Source: Atlantibacter subterraneus (lineage in GTDB: Bacteria; Pseudomonadota; Gammaproteobacteria; Enterobacterales; Enterobacteriaceae). From it: a stretch of DNA of 64,000 nt. This document shows, in pieces, positions 44,968 through 54,165 of the stretch. The stretch's first letter is position 1. Each line of letters begins with the position of its first letter. Location of the stretch: NCBI RefSeq assembly GCF_027853245.1, contig NZ_JAPTZM010000003.1; one strand, written 5' to 3'. The notes under the pieces are model-generated. The model did no database searches, was not told where the DNA came from, and saw only the letters and a program-made list of their open reading frames with translations. Made by a program: the position numbers and the translations under genes.

Positions 44968-46773
44968 TTAACGCCGCGCGGCGGGCAGTTTTTCCGCCCG
45001 GTTAACGTCATACCACCAGGTATCGAAACCCAGTGAATAAACGGGCGCTACCGCTGGATGGGAAAACTTATCCCAGTAAGCGTAGCGGTCGGAGGACATA
45101 TACCACATGGGCAGCATATAGAAATTCCAGGTGAGGACACGGTCCAGCGCGCGGCCCAGCGGCAATAGCTTCTCTTTATCGCCCTGGTGGGCCATGATCT
45201 GCGCGATCAGCTTATCCACCACCGGGCTTTTCACGCCGGGCGCGTTGTAGGTGGAATCAATGTATTCCGATGCCCAGGAGATTTGCAGATCGGAGCTCGG
45301 CCATGGCATGGCGCGCCACAGCGACGGCATCATGTCGTAGTCCCGGGTGCGCAGACGGTTGGTGATCTGTGAGTTATCCACCTGGCGAATATTCAACGTG
45401 ATGCCCAGGCGTTCCAGATTATGCTGGAACGGCAGCACCCACTGGTTATTGCCGCCAGAGGAGAGCAGCAGTTCAAAGCTGAACGGCTGGCCGGTTTTCA
45501 CGTTCACCAGCTTTTGGTTTTTCAGCTCCCAGCCCGCCTGCTTCAGCAGGTCGATGGCTTTCAGCAGATTGTCGCGGTCGAAGCCATCGGCTTTAGAAAC
45601 CGGCGGTTGATAGATTGAAGTGAACACCTCTGGCGGCAGGTCGGCTTTCATCGGGGCTAACAGCACCAGCTCATCGGCTTTGGGATAATCGCGCGCGGCG
45701 TATTCGGTATTCTGGAAATAGCTGTTGGCGCGGCTGTAAGCGTTATAGAACAGCGCCTTGTTCATCCATTCAAAATCAAACGCCAGGGTGATGGCCTCGC
45801 GCACCCGGCGGTCGGCAAACTGGGGCCGTTGGATATTGAACGCCAGCCAGCGGGTATCGGTGGCCGCCTCGCTTTTCTTCTCATCTTTGACGATGTACTT
45901 ATTGTCGAAATTTTTGCCGATGTAGCGGGTAGCCCAGTTTTTGGCGCTGACTTCGCTGCGGAAATCAAACGCGCCGGCCTTAAACGCCTCGAACGCCACG
46001 TTATCGTCAAGATAGTAATCGTAGCGAATAGTGTCGAAGTTCCAGCGCCCGCGGTTTACCGGCAGATTTGCGCCCCAGTAATCTTTCACCCGCGAATACG
46101 TCACGTACTGACCCATTTTCCAGGCGGTGATTTTATACGGGCCGCTCGCCAGCGGTGGGGTAGAAAGCGGATCGCTCAGCTTATGGTCTTTCCAGTACTT
46201 TTTCGGCATTACCGGCAGGGAGAACAGCCCTAACAGATTCTCTTTGCCCGGCGTGGCGAGTTCGATACGCACCGTCAGCGGCGCGATGGCTTTGACCGTC
46301 GCGCCTTTGTAATAAATCCGGAACTGAGGCACGCCTTCGGTCATAAATTTTGAGAACGTGAAGGCGACATCATCGGCGGTAATCGGGCTGCCGTCGTGAA
46401 AGCGGGCGCGGGGGTTCATTTCGACTTCCGCCCAGGCGTAGTTATCCGGATAGCGTACCCGCTCGGCAATCAGTGGATAGTAGCTGGCCGGTTCGTCGTC
46501 GGAGGTGGTAAACAGCGCGTCGTAAAGATTTTCGGTGCGCACCGCCGCATTGCCGCGCAGGGCATAGCGGTTAAAGTTATCAAAGGTGCCAATACTGGAA
46601 AGCGTGATATTGCCGCCCTTGGGCGCGGCGGGGTCAACGTAGTCAAAGTGGGTGAAATCCACGGCGTATTTCGGTTCGCCCAACACCGCCAGCGAATAGC
46701 TCTCTTTGATCTCTTGTGTGTATCCCACGCTGCTTATCAGGCTAAGCAGTAAAATCAGTGCGCGCGCAAGCAT
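44968..46773 (-). CDS. yejA: Periplasmic peptide-binding protein YejA
   Basis: Solute-binding protein (family 5) of YejABEF, with a signal peptide (MLARALILLLSLISSVGYTQ). It has 601 residues (604 in E. coli). SBP5 signatures: NRYALRGNAAVRTENLYDALFT, RFHDGSPITADDVAFTFSKF and a GVKSPVVDKLIAQI C-terminal region. First gene of the yejABEF operon; its leader contains hairpins. Confidence 0.96.
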   Translation of the reverse strand: MLARALILLLSLISSVGYTQEIKESYSLAVLGEPKYAVDFTHFDYVDPAAPKGGNITLSSIGTFDNFNRYALRGNAAVRTENLYDALFTTSDDEPASYYPLIAERVRYPDNYAWAEVEMNPRARFHDGSPITADDVAFTFSKFMTEGVPQFRIYYKGATVKAIAPLTVRIELATPGKENLLGLFSLPVMPKKYWKDHKLSDPLSTPPLASGPYKITAWKMGQYVTYSRVKDYWGANLPVNRGRWNFDTIRYDYYLDDNVAFEAFKAGAFDFRSEVSAKNWATRYIGKNFDNKYIVKDEKKSEAATDTRWLAFNIQRPQFADRRVREAITLAFDFEWMNKALFYNAYSRANSYFQNTEYAARDYPKADELVLLAPMKADLPPEVFTSIYQPPVSKADGFDRDNLLKAIDLLKQAGWELKNQKLVNVKTGQPFSFELLLSSGGNNQWVLPFQHNLERLGITLNIRQVDNSQITNRLRTRDYDMMPSLWRAMPWPSSDLQISWASEYIDSTYNAPGVKSPVVDKLIAQIMAHQGDKEKLLPLGRALDRVLTWNFYMLPMWYMSSDRYAYWDKFSHPAVAPVYSLGFDTWWYDVNRAEKLPAARR

Positions 46774-46797
46774 ACGATGGCGTGATCCTGTAGTTAT

Positions 46798-46883
46798 CCC
46801 GGCGCTGCCGCCGGGCTAAGCTGTTGTCTGTGAATAATAAGTGAGGGGGGCGAGATTGTGAAATAAATGTCCCGACAATCTCG
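46798..46883. repeat. Two inverted repeats between pdeN and yejA
   Basis: A compact hairpin CCCGGCG-CTGC-CGCCGGG (46798-46815) and a longer inverted repeat CGAGATTGT...ACAATCTCG (46851-46859 with 46875-46883) lie in the 119-bp gap. Neither is followed by a convincing U-run. The second is 10 bases upstream of the pdeN 3' end on the genome and so lies in the yejA leader or promoter. Function unknown. Confidence 0.5.
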
Positions 46884-46892
46884 CGGAATCGG

Positions 46893-48458
46893 TTATTTAC
46901 CTGAACGCTGGCGCTGCCAGTCGATAAGCTGGGCCACGCGTACCGGGCGGGAAAAGAAAAATCCTTGCAGGTAATTCACCCCGCGATCGCGCAGCCATTT
47001 GGTCTGTTCCCAGGTTTCCACCCCCTCGGCGACGGTCGTCATGTTTAACCGGCGGGCGAGGGTGATCACCGCATCCAGCACCGGCGAGGTGACCGTTTCG
47101 GTGCCGATGGCGTTAACGAAACCGCGATCGATTTTCAGATAATCCATGGTAAAGCGCTCCAGGTAGATCAGCGCGCTGTGGCCGGTGCCGAAATCATCCA
47201 CGGCGATCTCAAATCCCTGCTGGTGCAGCCATGCAAACAGCGATACCGCTTCTTTTTCCTTGATCATATCCCGTTCGGTAATTTCAAAAACCACCTGGAA
47301 ATGGCCGTCGGGCAGTGAGGCGGCGAACTGGCGAATATCCTCTTTAAACTCCGGCGAATGTAAATGTCCCGGCGCGATGTTAACGCCGAGTTTCGCGCCC
47401 TGGGGCAGGATATCCATCAGTAGCGGTGCCTCTTTAGCGATCAGCTTAAACAGATGGCGGGTCAGTGGGACAATGAGCTGCTGGGCTTCGGCAAAATTGA
47501 TAAACGCGTCGGGTGGGATAGCGCCCGCCGTGGGGTGTTCCCAGCGCATCAGCACTTCAGCACCGGTCATAGTGAGATTTTTAGATTCCACCACCGGTTG
47601 CCAGACAATATAAAACTGGTTGCGGCGAATACCTTGCAGGATCTCTTTACCGGAGCGCTGACGGACATACAGCAAATATCCGCACAGGCATCCGCCGAGC
47701 GCGCCGGACAAAATCCCCGACAGGGCCGACAGCGCTATATCCTCCCGTGACCAGGTTCTGCCATAAATAAAGAGCTTGATGGGATAATCAGGCAGAGTGG
47801 CGATACGCAAGGGCGACGATACCAGGCTGGCGACGGAGTGAACGCCGGGCGACGCCGTGCTGATGGCTTTATCGCCGATCACCAGCGCCACGCTTGCCGC
47901 ATCGCGATGGCGCGACGTGAACAGCAGATAGGGCGCTAAATTGACATTCAGCGTTGTGAATATCCCGCGCTGCGCGTTAGCAGGGTTCTGATACCAGATA
48001 GCAATTGTCGGTTTGCCGGGCATCATCGGCGTACCGGGCATGATTTCTAAATCGACCTTTTGATGGATATCGATGGCCGGGGCCAGTTTGGTCATGGGTT
48101 CCGACATACTGCCGGTGGCCGATGAGCAGTAGGCCGTGCCGTTATTAACCAGCAGGAAGGCGCGAACGTTGATATTGAACGCCGCGCGGGACGTAAGATC
48201 GGCGGAAACGTGGTTACATCCCGCCTGGGTGAGCGGCTGTAGCGTATCGGCAACCGCTTCGAGATCGTTAAAGTAATCGCGCACGTAGCGTTGTATGCCC
48301 TGCGCCAGTATGTCATAGCCCTGTTCGCGCTTGTGGTGCAGCCACAAGGCGTAAAGCGCGGAAGTTGTCATCGCCAGGACGACGCCGACCATGATGCTCG
48401 TCATGATCATTTTCCGTGGCGTCGTCAGATAGCGCTCAAAGATATTGGCTGCTCTCAT
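46893..48458 (-). CDS. pdeN: c-di-GMP phosphodiesterase PdeN (Rtn)
   Basis: Membrane-bound EAL phosphodiesterase with a periplasmic CSS domain. It has 521 residues from ATG 48458 (MRAANIFERYLTTPRKM); E. coli Rtn has 518. Two membrane helices flank the CSS domain (about 30-235; AYCSSATG supplies the redox cysteine), and the EAL domain (about 265-515) has EVLMRWEHP, EITERD, DDFGTGHSAL and EGVE, so it should be active. The frame is open up to 48551, but that extension has no homology. Confidence 0.93.
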   Translation of the reverse strand: MRAANIFERYLTTPRKMIMTSIMVGVVLAMTTSALYALWLHHKREQGYDILAQGIQRYVRDYFNDLEAVADTLQPLTQAGCNHVSADLTSRAAFNINVRAFLLVNNGTAYCSSATGSMSEPMTKLAPAIDIHQKVDLEIMPGTPMMPGKPTIAIWYQNPANAQRGIFTTLNVNLAPYLLFTSRHRDAASVALVIGDKAISTASPGVHSVASLVSSPLRIATLPDYPIKLFIYGRTWSREDIALSALSGILSGALGGCLCGYLLYVRQRSGKEILQGIRRNQFYIVWQPVVESKNLTMTGAEVLMRWEHPTAGAIPPDAFINFAEAQQLIVPLTRHLFKLIAKEAPLLMDILPQGAKLGVNIAPGHLHSPEFKEDIRQFAASLPDGHFQVVFEITERDMIKEKEAVSLFAWLHQQGFEIAVDDFGTGHSALIYLERFTMDYLKIDRGFVNAIGTETVTSPVLDAVITLARRLNMTTVAEGVETWEQTKWLRDRGVNYLQGFFFSRPVRVAQLIDWQRQRSGK

Positions 48459-48550
48459 CCCGGGAGGCTCTCTGTGATCGTCGTAAGTGGGGGGTGTTTC
48501 CTGAAAATATAACCTGGTAAGTGAAATATGCGATCGCGGTGTTTGCGGCA

Positions 48551-48582
48551 AACAAAAACGCTGCCGAGGCAGCGTTTTGTTG
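48551..48582 (-). terminator. mepS terminator
   Basis: Stem AAAACGCTGCC/GGCAGCGTTTT (48555-48565 with 48568-48578); on the minus strand it is followed by a T-rich tail. It lies 42 bases after the mepS stop and upstream of pdeN. Confidence 0.85.
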
Positions 48583-48624
48583 AATGATATCTGTTGGGAC
48601 AGCCAAGGGAAGCTGGCAACAAGA

Positions 48625-49194
48625 TTAACTGCGGGTCAGGACGCGTCGCGCTTCATTGTAGCGCTTGTTCCAGTAGGGCTCATCCATGCTGGAAATCACA
48701 ACGCCGCTGCTGGTAGACGCATGAACGAACTGGTTATTGCCGATATAGATACCGACGTGGCGGCCAGTTGAGCCTGCGCGGAACAGCACCAGATCGCCAG
48801 TGCGTAAACCGTTGCGGGAAATATGTTTACCCATTTCCTGCTGTTCATAAGTTGAACGCGGCAGTTCTAAACCAAATTGTTCACGGAAGGTCCGCTGCAC
48901 AAAACCGGAGCAATCAATGCCGCTACGGGTGCTGCCGCCGAGGCGATAGCGTACGCCTTTCCAGCTTGCGTACTGGTCCATTAAGCGCGATTTGATATCG
49001 ACTGTACGGACCATCTGTTCAAATTCATCCTGAGAGGCTTGCAGTAAAAAACTATCGTTACTGCCAACTGCATGCGTCTCAGAATGCACGTTCTTTGCGG
49101 TGTTGGTGGAGCTACAAGCTGAAAGCAGTACCGCAACTGCAATCGCAGGGATTACCCGCAAGAAATATCTCACAATCGGTTGAGATGTGACCAT
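48625..49194 (-). CDS. mepS: Murein DD-endopeptidase / LD-carboxypeptidase MepS (Spr)
   Basis: Outer-membrane lipoprotein that cuts meso-DAP-D-Ala crosslinks to allow cell-wall growth; degraded by NlpI-Prc. It has 189 residues (188 in E. coli): lipobox LLSAC with lipid Cys27, then an NlpC/P60 domain with catalytic Cys95 (GIDCSGFVQ), His146 (GRHVGIYIG) and His158 (FVHAS). RBS AAGGG upstream. The leader carries a small inverted repeat. Confidence 0.96.
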   Translation of the reverse strand: MVTSQPIVRYFLRVIPAIAVAVLLSACSSTNTAKNVHSETHAVGSNDSFLLQASQDEFEQMVRTVDIKSRLMDQYASWKGVRYRLGGSTRSGIDCSGFVQRTFREQFGLELPRSTYEQQEMGKHISRNGLRTGDLVLFRAGSTGRHVGIYIGNNQFVHASTSSGVVISSMDEPYWNKRYNEARRVLTRS

Positions 49195-49557
49195 GTTGTT
49201 TATTTTCCCTTGAAGTCCTTAACGACAAATATCGTTATAAAAAATGCCAAACGTGACGAGACTAATTAGCGAGGCGGGATGAGACAATTCCGGATGTGCA
49301 AAAATGTGGATTAACGCACACTAAGATTACTCATGAGCCACTATTTAACCGTTTGCCAACAAAGCGAAATCGAGAGTACCCGATCGAAACACGCATGGCG
49401 AGAGCTTTTATCCGATTTTTTATAAGAAATTGTGATGTTAAAAAACAAAAATTATATTTAAACAATTACGCAACATTTATGCGTTAAAAATAAGCAACCA
49501 TTTCATTTTCATGACAAATTTGGTGTTTAGTATTTAAGCTAAATTTCGTTGTGCAAT
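49195..49557. other. AT-rich mepS upstream region
   Basis: A gap of about 360 bases holds the mepS promoter and leader. An inverted repeat TAACGA...TCGTTA (49220-49225 with 49232-49237) lies 26 bases before the mepS start. An open frame at 49296-49487 has no RBS or homology and is not called. The strong AT skew at 49430-49560 is typical of an H-NS-bound promoter region (inference). Confidence 0.6.
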
Positions 49558-49599
49558 AAAAAACCGCCAGACGCTGAAGCAGCAAATGGCGGTTTATTT
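49558..49599 (-). terminator. lpxT terminator
   Basis: AAACCGCCA/TGGCGGTTT stem (49561-49569 with 49587-49595) with a 17-base loop and a T-rich tail on the minus strand, 11 bases beyond the lpxT stop. Confidence 0.75.
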
Positions 49600-49609
49600 T
49601 GTGAACAAT

Positions 49610-50335
49610 TTACTGAATATTCGGACTCTGTTTATTCTTACCGGGTAAATAATAGTTCAGCTGCGTGATTATTTTGTCGCTTAGCGGCGTTAATAGCACC
49701 CATGGAAGCCCTACTAAAATTACGGATAACGAACCTACGAATATATCGGTAAACCAGTGCGCGCCTATCATCATTCGCGGCAGGGAAAAAACCACAAAAA
49801 TAACCAGGGAAATAGCAAAGGCCCGCACGCCGAAATAGCGCAGCATAAATCCGCAAAAGATCATCAGCATCATCCCATGATCGCCCGGGAAACTGTCCTT
49901 CGAGGCGTCTTTGGTGGGAATGTTGAGCAACTCGCTCACCCGATGGATATCGGTAAAAAACAGCGTCGGGCTGTGACGCTGCACTGGCAGCCGTTGGCCA
50001 ATCTGGTTCAGCACAACTGCCGTCAGCAACATCACCACACCCATTATGACGATCTGACGACGGCCATACGGCGTCTGCTTCAGCCAGTACGACAGCATCA
50101 GCAGCCCCATCGCCACCAGCGAAAACCCGTCAAAGGCGCGGTTGTTAGTAATCGCCACCAGCCACAAAAACGCGCGATTCTCTACCAGCAGGTTATTGAA
50201 ATAATGGAATATCCCGGAATCAATGGGGAACCAGAATCCGTGGTTCGCCGGCAGCATCCACGAAAAAAACAGCACAAGGCCGGCAATATTCATTAGCACA
50301 ATAAGAGGAAGACGCGTTTTCATGATCTTTATCAC
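49610..50335 (-). CDS. lpxT: Lipid A 1-diphosphate synthase LpxT
   Basis: Inner-membrane PAP2-family enzyme that moves phosphate from undecaprenyl pyrophosphate to the 1-position of lipid A. It has 241 residues (237 in E. coli), about six helices and phosphatase motifs SFPGDHG and RMMIGAHWFTD. The start was set at GTG 50335 (MIKIMKTRLPLIVLMN), aligning with the MIK start of E. coli; ATG 50323 is a possible alternative. It follows yeiR by 34 bp. Confidence 0.92.
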   Translation of the reverse strand: MIKIMKTRLPLIVLMNIAGLVLFFSWMLPANHGFWFPIDSGIFHYFNNLLVENRAFLWLVAITNNRAFDGFSLVAMGLLMLSYWLKQTPYGRRQIVIMGVVMLLTAVVLNQIGQRLPVQRHSPTLFFTDIHRVSELLNIPTKDASKDSFPGDHGMMLMIFCGFMLRYFGVRAFAISLVIFVVFSLPRMMIGAHWFTDIFVGSLSVILVGLPWVLLTPLSDKIITQLNYYLPGKNKQSPNIQ

Positions 50336-50369
50336 AGTCTGAGATTACACCCAGGCAACGTTAGTCGGG

Positions 50370-51347
50370 CTAACTTAAACGAATCTTCAACAAACTGGAT
50401 TGCAGGGCATTCCAGTCGGCCAGATCGTTGTGAATAAGCTCGATGCGGCTGTCCGGCGGCGCGACGTTTTGGGTTTCGATATGTAAATCCAGGCCCTGAC
50501 GGTTTATTCGCACCAGCCCCTCCGGAATACGCATCACGCCCTTGACCCGGTCTACCGGTGCCAGCCGCGCCCATTCCAGCAGGCCGATGGTGTCAAACAC
50601 CGTTTCGCTGTCAAAAATCCAGCCGCAAGCGTGATAGCCCTGGCCCTGATTAAGGTTACGCCGCCAGCGCTGGTGGCTGGCTAAATTCAACGCCGCTAAA
50701 CCGCGCGATGACGGATGAGCATGGCTGTGTTCCGGGCTGGAGGGCAGTTCGCGGGTGTTATGGCGCGGCGCATCAAGCAGCGCGTTGTCAATCTGCCCTT
50801 GGGTAGCGACCACGATCTGGCGGTTATCGCCGTGGCTTGCCTGCCACTGTTCCAGCGCCTTCAGCGCGGCGTCGTCGGCGCGGTCCTGCTTATTGGCGAT
50901 AATAATGTCGGCGGAAGCCAGCTGATCGCGGAAGTTATCATTATTGATGTATTGCGGTTCCAACAGCTGACGGGCATCCAGCAGGCAAAGCGTGGCGCGC
51001 AGGTCAATCCACGGCTCGTAAACCGGCGCGGTCAGAATATCGAGGATCTGTTTAGGGTGCCCCAGCCCGGTGGGTTCAATCAACAGCCGGTCGGGTTTAC
51101 CCTGGCGCAGCAGGGTATTGAGGCCGACCTGCATCGGCAACCCGTTCACGCAGCACATGCAGCCTCCGGGTATCTCTTTCAGCAACGCGCCGCTATCGGC
51201 CAGCAGCGCGCCGTCAATGCCCACTTCGCCAAATTCATTCACCAGCACCGCCCATTTCTCGGCGGGGTCTTTATTGGCTAACAGATGAAGAATAGTGGTG
51301 GTTTTACCACTGCCGAGAAAGCCGGTAATGAGGTTGGTTTTGGTCAC
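50370..51347 (-). CDS. yeiR: Zinc-binding GTPase YeiR (COG0523)
   Basis: G3E-family metallochaperone-like GTPase. It has 325 residues (328 in E. coli): Walker A GFLGSGKTT, metal motif GGCMCC (CXCC), base-specific NKQD, a histidine stretch (SPEHSHAHPS) and the C-terminal CobW_C domain. E. coli YeiR binds zinc and helps under metal chelation. Likely co-transcribed with lpxT. Confidence 0.95.
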   Translation of the reverse strand: MTKTNLITGFLGSGKTTTILHLLANKDPAEKWAVLVNEFGEVGIDGALLADSGALLKEIPGGCMCCVNGLPMQVGLNTLLRQGKPDRLLIEPTGLGHPKQILDILTAPVYEPWIDLRATLCLLDARQLLEPQYINNDNFRDQLASADIIIANKQDRADDAALKALEQWQASHGDNRQIVVATQGQIDNALLDAPRHNTRELPSSPEHSHAHPSSRGLAALNLASHQRWRRNLNQGQGYHACGWIFDSETVFDTIGLLEWARLAPVDRVKGVMRIPEGLVRINRQGLDLHIETQNVAPPDSRIELIHNDLADWNALQSSLLKIRLS

Positions 51348-51467
51348 GGATGACTCCTGGCGAATTTCTGTCGCAAAAAAGCGATAACAAAGTGTAGCCG
51401 GTCATCCTGGCGAAAAAAGACGGCAAAGAGAAGAGGGGGAGCAGATTTGCTCCCCGATGAAAGGCAA

Positions 51468-52934
51468 TTAACGACGCGCCAGACGCGCTACGGCGTCGCG
51501 CGCGCCGGTGCGGCACAGGTTGTGCCAGGCCGCTTTCAGGGTATGAATAAATACCGGGTTGGCGGGAAGATCCTGACCGAAAATCTCTTTCAGGCTCAAC
51601 AGCGCCTCCACGCGTTCGTCCTCGCTGCTTTTTTCGACCTGGGCACGGATTTTATCCACCAGCGGATCGCGGATATCAATCGGCTCGCCGCTGTCATCCA
51701 CGCCGCTGACGTAGCGCATCCAGCCCGCCACGCCCAGCGCCAGTAATGACCAGTCACCGCCGTTAGCCAGATGCCAGCGAATGCCGTCGAGCATACGCTG
51801 CGGCAGTTTCTGGCTACCGTCCATCGCGATTTGCCAGGTCTGATGCTTCAGCGCCGGGTTGCTGAAGCGCTCGATCAGGCTGTCGGCATAGGCGGTTAAA
51901 TCCACGCCGGTAATGCGCAGCGTTGGGGCCTGCTCATTGAGCATCAGCCTGCGGGCGGCGGTTTTGAAATTTTCGTCCCGCATGCAGTCCGAGATATGCT
52001 TATAGCCCGCCAGATAGCCCAGCCAGGCCAGAAACGAATGGCTGCCGTTGAGCATTCTCAGCTTCATCTGTTCCCAGGGCAGCACGTCATCGACCAGCTG
52101 AACGCCAACGGCATCCCATTCCGGACGGCCAGCAACGAAATTATCTTCCACCACCCACTGGATAAACGGCTCGGCGCTGATGGCGCACGGATCCTCAACG
52201 CCCAGAATATCGCTGATCTCCTGCAGGGATTCCGGCGTGGCGGCGGGGACAATGCGATCCACCATGGTAGCCGGGAAGGAAACGTGCTCCGCAATCCACT
52301 CCGCCAGCGCTGGCGAGCGCTTTTGCGCCATGCCAATTACCGCCTGGCGCACCACGTGGCCGTTTTCAGGAATGTTATCGCATGACAGCACGGTAAAAGG
52401 GCTCAGCCCGCGCGCCTGGCGTCGCGCCAGTGCTTCCACCAACAGACCCGGCGCGGAGTGCGGGGCGTGTGGGTTTTCCAGATCGTGGATAATGCGTTCG
52501 TTGGTTGCATCAAGCTGCCCGCTGGCCGGGTCAATGCAGTAGCCCTTTTCGGTAATGGTCAGGGAAACAATCGCCACCTGCGGCTCGCAAAACTTTTCAA
52601 TAATGGCTTCAAGGCCGTCCAGCCTGGCATTCAGGCATTCGTTAACCGCGCCAACCACAATGGCGGTATTTCCCTGCGCGCCTTTTTCCAGCACGGTAAA
52701 CAGATGATCCTGCTCGCGCAGCGCGCTCATCAGCTTATCGCCGCTGAACAGGCTGATTTCGCAAATCCCCCAGTCGCCGCCGTTTTTGCGCAGCACCCGG
52801 TCCGTCAGTAACGCCTGGTGCGCGCGATGAAACGCGCCGAAGCCGAGATGCACAATGCGGCTTTTCAGCGCGCTGCGGTCGTAATCCGGCGTCTGCACGT
52901 CGGGCGGAAGCGTTGCGGTGGCGAGGTTTTTCAT
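51468..52934 (-). CDS. yeiQ: Mannitol dehydrogenase-family oxidoreductase YeiQ
   Basis: Long-chain polyol dehydrogenase family (UxuB/MtlD-like), NAD-dependent; the exact substrate is not established, probably a sugar acid. It has 488 residues from ATG 52934 (MKNLATATLPPDV), the same length as E. coli YeiQ, with RBS AGGTAAAG; the frame opens at 52958. Rossmann start (RIVHLGFGAFHRAHQA) and catalytic region (KLRMLNGSHSFLAWLG) with the conserved Lys, Asn and His. Downstream of yeiP on the same strand. Confidence 0.94.
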   Translation of the reverse strand: MKNLATATLPPDVQTPDYDRSALKSRIVHLGFGAFHRAHQALLTDRVLRKNGGDWGICEISLFSGDKLMSALREQDHLFTVLEKGAQGNTAIVVGAVNECLNARLDGLEAIIEKFCEPQVAIVSLTITEKGYCIDPASGQLDATNERIIHDLENPHAPHSAPGLLVEALARRQARGLSPFTVLSCDNIPENGHVVRQAVIGMAQKRSPALAEWIAEHVSFPATMVDRIVPAATPESLQEISDILGVEDPCAISAEPFIQWVVEDNFVAGRPEWDAVGVQLVDDVLPWEQMKLRMLNGSHSFLAWLGYLAGYKHISDCMRDENFKTAARRLMLNEQAPTLRITGVDLTAYADSLIERFSNPALKHQTWQIAMDGSQKLPQRMLDGIRWHLANGGDWSLLALGVAGWMRYVSGVDDSGEPIDIRDPLVDKIRAQVEKSSEDERVEALLSLKEIFGQDLPANPVFIHTLKAAWHNLCRTGARDAVARLARR

Positions 52935-53143
52935 TGTTTGCTTTACCTGATTAACCATTAATTAACATCACCAGTGTAAAGTTATACGACAGCAATGTGA
53001 ATTGGTATGCCGGGATAATCTGTAGAGTGTGAAGGGGATCATGCAATGATGCCAGATGGCGGTAAAATAAGGCGGGATGCGCTCGCTAATTGGTATGACA
53101 ACTTTTGGCGAAAAATGCAGGCTAAATCGATTTAATAACGGGG

Positions 53144-53173
53144 TAATAACAAACAGGGGCATCGCTGCCCCTG
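53144..53173 (-). terminator. yeiP terminator
   Basis: CAGGGGCA/TGCCCCTG perfect 8-bp stem (53154-53161 with 53166-53173), TCGC loop; minus-strand tail TTTGTTATT. It lies 10 bases past the yeiP stop. Confidence 0.85.
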
Positions 53174-53182
53174 AAGAGTTAA

Positions 53183-53755
53183 TTAATCGGCACGGCCCAT
53201 ATAGCGGCGCTCCGGGATATGTACGCGGATTTTATCGCCGTTGCTCAGGTATTCCGGCACCTGAATCACCAGGCCGGTGGACAGTTTGGCTGGCTTGGTG
53301 CGGGCGCTGGCGGAGGCACCTTTAATTCCCGGAGAGGTTTCCACGATTTCCAGATCCACCGTCTGCGGCAGTTCCAGCGCCAGCAGCTGTTCGTCCCAGG
53401 TCAGCACCTGCATATCCGGCATACCGCCTTCAGGAATGAACAGCAGCTCGTCTTCAATCTGCTCTTTGTTGAAGATAAACGGCGTGTAGTCTTCCGCATC
53501 CATAAACACATATTCGTTGCCGTCAACGTAAGAGAAATTCACAAAGCGGCGGGTCAGGCTGACGGTATCCACGATATCATCGCCCTTGAAGCGTTCTTCC
53601 ACTTTCAGGCCGGTGCGCACATCGGAGAAGCGCATTTTGTACAGCGTGGCGGCGCCACGGGCGCTCGGCGCCTGGATATCAATGTCTTTCACCAACAGCA
53701 ACTTGCCGTTGTAATTGAGAACCATACCTTTCTTTATTTCGTTTGCTCTTGGCAT
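53183..53755 (-). CDS. yeiP: Elongation factor P-like protein YeiP
   Basis: EF-P paralogue (EfpL) that relieves ribosome stalling at certain motifs. It has 190 residues (190 in E. coli) with three OB/SH3-like domains: KOW-type N-domain (MPRANEIKKGMVLNYNGKLLLVKDIDIQAPS) and a C-terminal OB domain (TGLVIQVPEYLSNGDKIRVHIPERRYMGRA). The tip residue that in EF-P is a modified Lys falls in the APSARGAA loop as Arg, as expected for the YeiP group. Confidence 0.96.
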   Translation of the reverse strand: MPRANEIKKGMVLNYNGKLLLVKDIDIQAPSARGAATLYKMRFSDVRTGLKVEERFKGDDIVDTVSLTRRFVNFSYVDGNEYVFMDAEDYTPFIFNKEQIEDELLFIPEGGMPDMQVLTWDEQLLALELPQTVDLEIVETSPGIKGASASARTKPAKLSTGLVIQVPEYLSNGDKIRVHIPERRYMGRAD

Positions 53756-53910
53756 TGGGAAAATCCTGTTAATAGGGTCTTATAAAAGATCGCGTCAAAC
53801 TACTCGTGGCTTGCGGTTGTGGCAAGCGGATTTGTATTTGCTGTAAAAGTCATAGTGCCCGGGGCGGTGGCCTGTTAAAGTCGCCGCTCGATACTTACCC
53901 GGAGCCCAGA

Positions 53911-54165
53911 ATGGAATGCCGACCAGATTGCGGCGCATGCTGTACCGCGCCCTCTATCTCCACCCCCATTCCGGGTATGCCGCAGGGCAAACCGGCCAAT
54001 ACCCCTTGCGTGCAGCTTGATGAACATCAGCGCTGCAAAATATTCCTGTCGCCGCTGCGCCCGGCGGTATGTGCGGGGCTAAAGCCGTCGCGGGAGATGT
54101 GCGGCGACGCGCGCCCTCAGGCGATGCAGTACCTTATCTGGCTGGAGGCGCAGACCGCGCCCTAA
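53911..54165 (+). CDS. yeiW: YkgJ-family cysteine-cluster protein YeiW
   Basis: 84-residue protein with the zinc/iron-chelating cysteine pattern of the YkgJ family (MECRPDCGACCTAPS, PCVQLDEHQRCKIF, VCAGLKPS, MCGD), length equal to E. coli YeiW. The start was taken at ATG 53911 behind CCGGAGC; the frame is open from 53806, but the extra part reads through a cysteine-rich, unconserved stretch. Its stop overlaps the setB stop tail to tail. Confidence 0.92.
   Translation: MECRPDCGACCTAPSISTPIPGMPQGKPANTPCVQLDEHQRCKIFLSPLRPAVCAGLKPSREMCGDARPQAMQYLIWLEAQTAP

Noticed and set aside
49296..49487. 63-codon open frame upstream of mepS
   Set aside because: AT-rich sequence with no RBS, low-complexity translation and no known homologue.
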